Positions 7,108 through 10,110 of a stretch of DNA of 10,110 nt are shown piece after piece. Every line of letters starts with the position of its first letter. Within the stretch, counting starts at the first letter, position 1. The DNA is taken from assembly GCA_002737595.1 (NCBI GenBank), contig NSHZ01000061.1:1-10110 (forward strand), in the 5' to 3' direction. The notes beneath the pieces are model-generated. The model saw only the letters and a program-made list of their open reading frames with translations. It was not told where the DNA came from and searched no databases. Source of the stretch: Actinomycetota bacterium (GTDB lineage: Bacteria; Actinomycetota; Actinomycetes; Nanopelagicales; Nanopelagicaceae). The position numbers were made by a program, and so were the translations under genes.

Positions 7108-8432
7108 AAATCTTCGAGGTACTCGGTGATTTCCCAATCGCTCACGTGTTGGTTGTAGCGATTTACTTCGTCGCGCTTGAGTGCGATGAATGAGTTGAAG
7201 AGTAACTCTCCCAGTGCATCTTTTAAGACGTCGTTCGCTTCAAGTTCGTCGAGCGCCTTTGCCAATGTTCCTGGCAACACCGCGGCGGTTTCATCGTCGT
7301 ATGCCCAGCCCGCGATGGGTTCTGGTGGCGTGATTTTCTTCTTGATTCCATCAAGCCCAGCCGCAAAGATGGCAGCCATTACTAAGTAGGCATTTGCCGC
7401 ACCGTCAGCAACGCGCACCTCGATGCGAGTTCCTTCGCCTCTTTCAGGTGGGATGCGCATGTAGGTACTGCGATTATCGAATCCCCAATTGATGCGGTAC
7501 GGCGCCAAAGAATCAGGTCGGATTCGACGGTATGAGTTCACAGTCGGGTTGGTGAGTGCGGTCATGGCCGGAGCGTGTTTGATAACGCCACCAATGAAGT
7601 GAAGGGTAGTTTCGCTCAACTCACTACCGGCATGCATCACGTTCTTGCCATTCTTATCGACGAGCGAGACGTGCATGTGGAAGCCGCTACCACCTTCGTC
7701 ATTCCATGGCTTACCCATAAAGGTGGCGTAGACGCCGGCGCGCGCAGCAATGTCTTTCACTGCGTACTTCATGAGGAAGGTGCGGTCAGCAGCATCCATA
7801 GCTTCGCTATGCCAGAGATTGATTTCGTATTGTGACGGTGAAAACTCGTGGTTGCCGGCAAAAGTTCCGATGTTGAATTCCCCGAGATTACGGAGCATGG
7901 ATAAGAAGAGCCCGTTGGGATCGACGAGTGCGCCTGTCATGTAGACGCGACCAGTCTTTTCAATGGCCCGTTTGAATTGTCCGTGTTCGTCAAGCTTGGC
8001 AATGTAGAACTCGAGTTCTGGTCCAGCAATAGGTGTAAGGCCTAGCGACTTGTACTCATTGAGAACATTTCCGAGGACAGTGCGCGGAGATACTTGGTTG
8101 GGAGTGCCATCTGGATCGAGGGCGTGTGCAATCACAATGGCGACGCCAGGCTCCCAGGGAATCGGGCGAAGCGTAGGCCAATCAATATCAGTCAGGAGAT
8201 CAGGGAGTCCGTCTGCAAGTGAAGCATGGCCACTTTCAATCACGCCGCCGACGGTGCTGGTAATCCAGACCCCTTGGCAGAACGATGGACCATGAGCGGC
8301 GGAGCGAGCGAGCTCTGAGACGAGTAGATCCTTAGAGCGTGTAATACCAAGGACGTCCACATAGGCAACGCGAAGGATGTCTATTCCTTGAGCCTTGAGT
8401 TCGTTGCTCTTGCTCGTGAGATCGATGCTCAT
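7104..8432 (-). CDS. Glutamine-synthetase-family gamma-glutamyl-amine ligase (PuuA/GlnA3/GlnA4-like)
   Basis: A 442-residue GS-fold enzyme that should use ATP to join glutamate's gamma-carboxylate to an amine. Conserved catalytic parts: GPELEF (137-142, metal ligands E139/E141), YEINLWHSEAMDAADR (202-217, metal ligands), GSGFHMHVS (248-256, ATP/metal histidines H252/H254), NPTVNSYRR (295-303), DNRSTYMRIP (319-328) and TRIEVRVADGAANAYL (335-350). Two things separate it from true GlnA. The DGSS ammonium-site loop is replaced by WITSTVGG (56-63). The NLY adenylylation-site tyrosine motif is missing from the segment after KKKITPP (364-370). Both losses are typical of GS-like ligases acting on larger amines, and the second argues against control by GlnE. 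An AAGGAG site lies 5 nt before the ATG. It is divergent from the GATase-P450 operon across a shared candidate operator. The amine is unknown: polyamine, ethanolamine, monoalkylamine or arylamine are all possible. Confidence 0.92.
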   Translation of the reverse strand: MSIDLTSKSNELKAQGIDILRVAYVDVLGITRSKDLLVSELARSAAHGPSFCQGVWITSTVGGVIESGHASLADGLPDLLTDIDWPTLRPIPWEPGVAIVIAHALDPDGTPNQVSPRTVLGNVLNEYKSLGLTPIAGPELEFYIAKLDEHGQFKRAIEKTGRVYMTGALVDPNGLFLSMLRNLGEFNIGTFAGNHEFSPSQYEINLWHSEAMDAADRTFLMKYAVKDIAARAGVYATFMGKPWNDEGGSGFHMHVSLVDKNGKNVMHAGSELSETTLHFIGGVIKHAPAMTALTNPTVNSYRRIRPDSLAPYRINWGFDNRSTYMRIPPERGEGTRIEVRVADGAANAYLVMAAIFAAGLDGIKKKITPPEPIAGWAYDDETAAVLPGTLAKALDELEANDVLKDALGELLFNSFIALKRDEVNRYNQHVSDWEITEYLEDF

Positions 8433-8437
8433 GCTTA

Positions 8438-8443
8438 CTCCTT
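8438..8443 (-). promoter_or_regulatory. Ribosome binding site of the GS-like gene
   Basis: AAGGAG on the minus strand, 5 nt before the ATG at 8432; it fixes the start. Confidence 0.8.
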
Positions 8444-8477
8444 GGTTCTCGTAGCTAGACCGTGGGCTGTCTGACCG

Positions 8478-8491
8478 TTTGTATCCGTACG
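8478..8491. promoter_or_regulatory. Candidate operator, palindrome related to site 1 (site 2)
   Basis: The minus strand reads CGTACGGATACAAA, differing from site 1 in a single base of 14. The core GTA-CGGA-TAC palindrome is retained. It abuts the leftward -10 at 8492-8497, so it would cover the GS-like transcription start, and it overlaps a possible rightward -35. One bound regulator could control both directions. Confidence 0.55.
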
Positions 8492-8497
8492 ATTCTA
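8492..8497 (-). promoter_or_regulatory. Candidate -10 element for the GS-like gene
   Basis: TAGAAT on the minus strand is a near-consensus -10. Transcription would start near 8485, within the candidate operator. No recognisable -35 lies 16-18 nt upstream, which fits a promoter relying on -10 recognition or an activator. Confidence 0.4.
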
Positions 8498-8560
8498 GAG
8501 ATAGATAAAGAATTTAGATATATCCTCGCCATTCTTCCCCTAATCAGGCAACATGGGTGC

Positions 8561-9265
8561 GTGCGCGCGCTCTTTATTCAACACGACCCGTTCAGCCCTA
8601 CTGGGCCCGTGGGGGAGGCTTTCGCTGATCTCGGATACGAGATTTCTGAGTTTTTAGTGGTCCCACACGCTGATTTCCACTCGCCTAATGTGGTGGCCGA
8701 GTGGCCGAACTTCTCCGATTACGACCTTTTGGTGCCGATGGGCTCCCCTTGGGGAGCGTGGGATGAAGCCAAGATTGGTAGTTGGCTCCTCCCTGAGTTG
8801 GCCCTACTGAAAGCGGCCCACGAGAGCGATATCCCCATCTTTGGTATCTGCTTTGGCGGGCAATTGATGGCGCGAGCTCTTGGCGGCTCAGTGGCTCCCG
8901 GTCCTCGCCCGGAGATTGGCTGGTTTCCGGTTCATAGCGATCGACCAGATTTGATTGCCGAAGGCCCATGGTTTCAATTTCATTACGACAGATGGACCCT
9001 TCCGCCGAATATCAAAGAGATTGCCCGTACTCCGGTGGCATCACAGGGTTTTGTAAGCGAGCGCACTCTTGGAATTCAATTCCATCCAGAGGTTGTCACC
9101 TCAACGTTGCAGGGGTGGATTGATAACGGGGGAGAGAATGCAGTCGCTGGGGATGGTCAATCCATTGAAGCACTCATCAACATGACGAGAGCACAAGAAG
9201 TAGCTGCAATCGGGCGTGCACACACATTGGTGAAGAATTTTGTTTCTCAGGTGGTGATGGCATGA
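8561..9265 (+). CDS. Class I glutamine-amidotransferase-like protein, probable gamma-glutamyl hydrolase
   Basis: A cytoplasmic 234-residue GATase1-fold enzyme (PF00117) standing alone, without a synthetase domain. The triad is visible: nucleophile C97 in GICFGGQLMARALGG (95-109), and H175 and E177 in GIQFHPEV (171-178). The start is a GTG at 8561 giving VRALFIQHDPFSPTGPVGE, the usual N-terminus of GMP-synthase-like stand-alone GATases. Upstream in-frame codons to 8462 are rejected because they lie in the promoter region and match nothing. The ribosome site is weak (AGG, 12 nt away). It overlaps the P450 by ATGA, so the two are translationally coupled. Beside a divergent GS-like ligase, its most likely job is hydrolysis of a gamma-glutamyl amide, as described for AtdA2 in aniline breakdown and, in a related family, PuuD for gamma-glutamyl-GABA. 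The alternative is a generic glutaminase subunit with an unseen partner. Confidence 0.87.
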   Translation: MRALFIQHDPFSPTGPVGEAFADLGYEISEFLVVPHADFHSPNVVAEWPNFSDYDLLVPMGSPWGAWDEAKIGSWLLPELALLKAAHESDIPIFGICFGGQLMARALGGSVAPGPRPEIGWFPVHSDRPDLIAEGPWFQFHYDRWTLPPNIKEIARTPVASQGFVSERTLGIQFHPEVVTSTLQGWIDNGGENAVAGDGQSIEALINMTRAQEVAAIGRAHTLVKNFVSQVVMA

Positions 9266-10110
9266 GTGACTTACAAGAATTTCTCTCGTCTGTGACGGTT
9301 GCAGACCTTGAGCGAGACCCCTATCCCATTTATCAACGCTTGCGAGAGTCGAAAGAGATCGGCTACTTGCCTTGTGTCGATCTGTGGTTTGCCACTAGCT
9401 GGGCAGATGTCGCAAATGTAGGAACTGAGAACAGTATTTTTTCCGCAGAGCTAGGTGGCAATAGTCCGCTCGATATCGCCTTCGATGGCCCGAGCATTCT
9501 TACGATGGAGGGTCCGCACCATTTGGCGCTTCGCCAAAGCATGGACGAGAAGTACCGGCCTAAAAACGTGTCTAATTGGATCGAAGATGTAGTGCGCCCC
9601 ATCGCACGGGCTCAGGTGGCAAAGTTGTCTCCCGGGAAAGTCGATTTACTCTCCGAATACTTTGAACCAATCTCGGTCCTCTCCTTGGGCGCAGTCCTTG
9701 GCGTTGGTCACTTGGACGATTCCACGTTGCGCAGGTGGTTCTATGGATTGCGCGAAGGTGCTATCAATTACGAATCCTCGCAAGATAGGTTTGCTGAGAC
9801 CGCAATCATTGCGCGCGAAATTGATGAAACGATGGCTGAGGTCTTTGATCGACTAGAGGGCAAGCCAGATGACTCCACTATTTCGCACATGCTCTTTACA
9901 GGAATGCCCGAGGGGCAGATGCGCTCGCGCGCTGCGCTCATGCCGACGATCAAAGTGATGTTGCTAGGCGGGGCGCAAGAGCCTGGTCACGGTGCGGCGA
10001 CCACGATGTACGGACTCCTTTCGCACCCCGATCAACTCGCTGCGGTGCTGGAGGATGCTTCATTGATTCCAGTTGCCGTCGACGAGGGGGTCCGTTGGGT
10101 TTCGCCCATT
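9262..10110 (+). CDS. Cytochrome P450, CYP255/GcoA-like (3' truncated by window)
   Basis: The first 283 residues of a P450 monooxygenase are present; the heme-cysteine loop lies beyond the window. Seen: the N-terminal DPYPIYQRLRE (19-29); C-helix GPHHLALRQ (84-92) with heme-propionate H87 and R91; I-helix LLGGAQEPGHGAATTMYG (234-251); and the K-helix ExxR as E275-G-V-R278 followed by WVSPI. From memory of GcoA of Amycolatopsis (CYP255A, guaiacol O-demethylase), the match is extensive: WIxDxVRPIAR, YxEPxSVxSLG, DDSxISHxL, GMPxGQxR, LLGxxQEPGHG and RWxSPI all correspond. GcoA receives electrons from the single-chain reductase GcoB, so a similar gene may follow. The ATG at 9262 overlaps the GATase stop (ATGA) and has AGGTGG 7 nt upstream. 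Family-level placement is inferred by eye; the substrate is not established, and coupling to a GATase suggests an amine-derived substrate or intermediate. Confidence 0.9.
   Translation, partial: MSDLQEFLSSVTVADLERDPYPIYQRLRESKEIGYLPCVDLWFATSWADVANVGTENSIFSAELGGNSPLDIAFDGPSILTMEGPHHLALRQSMDEKYRPKNVSNWIEDVVRPIARAQVAKLSPGKVDLLSEYFEPISVLSLGAVLGVGHLDDSTLRRWFYGLREGAINYESSQDRFAETAIIAREIDETMAEVFDRLEGKPDDSTISHMLFTGMPEGQMRSRAALMPTIKVMLLGGAQEPGHGAATTMYGLLSHPDQLAAVLEDASLIPVAVDEGVRWVSPI

Larger units (their letters stand above)
8433..8560. promoter_or_regulatory. Divergent promoter region between GS-like and GATase-P450 genes
   Basis: This 128-bp AT-rich gap (especially 8491-8526) carries the second copy of the palindrome, a good leftward -10 and plausible but weaker rightward elements (TATCCT at 8521-8526, or TTGTAT at 8479-8484 with TAGATA at 8502-8507). 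The GATase reading frame stays open through it back to 8462, but residues encoded there do not resemble the family, so I treat it as non-coding. Confidence 0.7.

Noticed and set aside
8462..8560. In-frame upstream extension of the GATase from a GTG at 8462
   Set aside because: It would place the start in the AT-rich divergent promoter region, its residues do not fit the GATase N-terminus, and the family begins at VRALFIQHD.
8695..8708. Short tandem repeat GGCCGAG/GGCCGAA
   Set aside because: Two imperfect units within the GATase coding sequence; no sign of a longer repeat.
1..10110. tRNA or other RNA genes, insertion-sequence ends, CRISPR repeats, riboswitches, attachment sites
   Set aside because: Nothing seen by eye: genes occupy nearly all the sequence and the two gaps of 110 and 128 bp show only promoter-like elements.

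Overview
The window reads as a chromosomal segment of a mid-GC actinobacterium (Actinomycetota; GC about half by eye). Evidence: the partial GlnE has the actinobacterial wording throughout, there are GTG starts, gene packing is extremely tight, and one promoter looks leaderless. The compactness and GC resemble planktonic freshwater or marine actinobacterial lineages, but that is an inference and no marker in the window settles it. Seven protein genes, two of them cut by the window edges, fill almost everything. There is no gene-free stretch over 300 bases, and I see no RNA gene, mobile element or CRISPR array.

Layout. (1) Positions 1-3240, plus strand: the C-terminal two thirds of glnE (glutamine synthetase adenylyltransferase), then a BenE-type transporter whose start overlaps the glnE stop. 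(2) 3245-6187, minus strand: an APC amino-acid/amine permease followed 6 nt later by a group II PLP-dependent amino-acid decarboxylase. (3) 6188-6297: divergent promoter region. (4) 6298-7107, plus: an acetoacetate-decarboxylase-superfamily enzyme. (5) 7104-8432, minus: a glutamine-synthetase-family ligase that lacks the adenylylation-site motif and the ammonium-site motif; its stop codon overlaps that of the previous gene. (6) 8433-8560: second divergent promoter region. (7) 8561-10110, plus: a class I glutamine-amidotransferase-like hydrolase joined by an ATGA overlap to a cytochrome P450 that runs off the window and closely resembles the CYP255/GcoA aryl-O-demethylase type.

How the genes may work together. 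A GS-like ligase, a class I GATase-like hydrolase and an oxygenase together are the hallmark of amine catabolism through gamma-glutamylation (aniline AtdA1/AtdA2, isopropylamine Ipu, polyamine Puu; mycobacterial piperidine/morpholine P450 loci also carry a GS-like gene). Here a permease and an amino-acid decarboxylase, which could import an amino acid or amine and make the amine, lie next to this module. The two divergent promoter regions share an 11-bp exact match (13 of 14 bp extended) built as a CGTA-N4-TACG palindrome, so the blocks 3245-7107 and 7104-10110 are probably one regulon under one regulator outside the window. The substrate is unknown. A methoxylated aromatic amine is an attractive but unproven guess, because the P450 resembles an aryl-O-demethylase. 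glnE-benE is probably a separate transcription unit.
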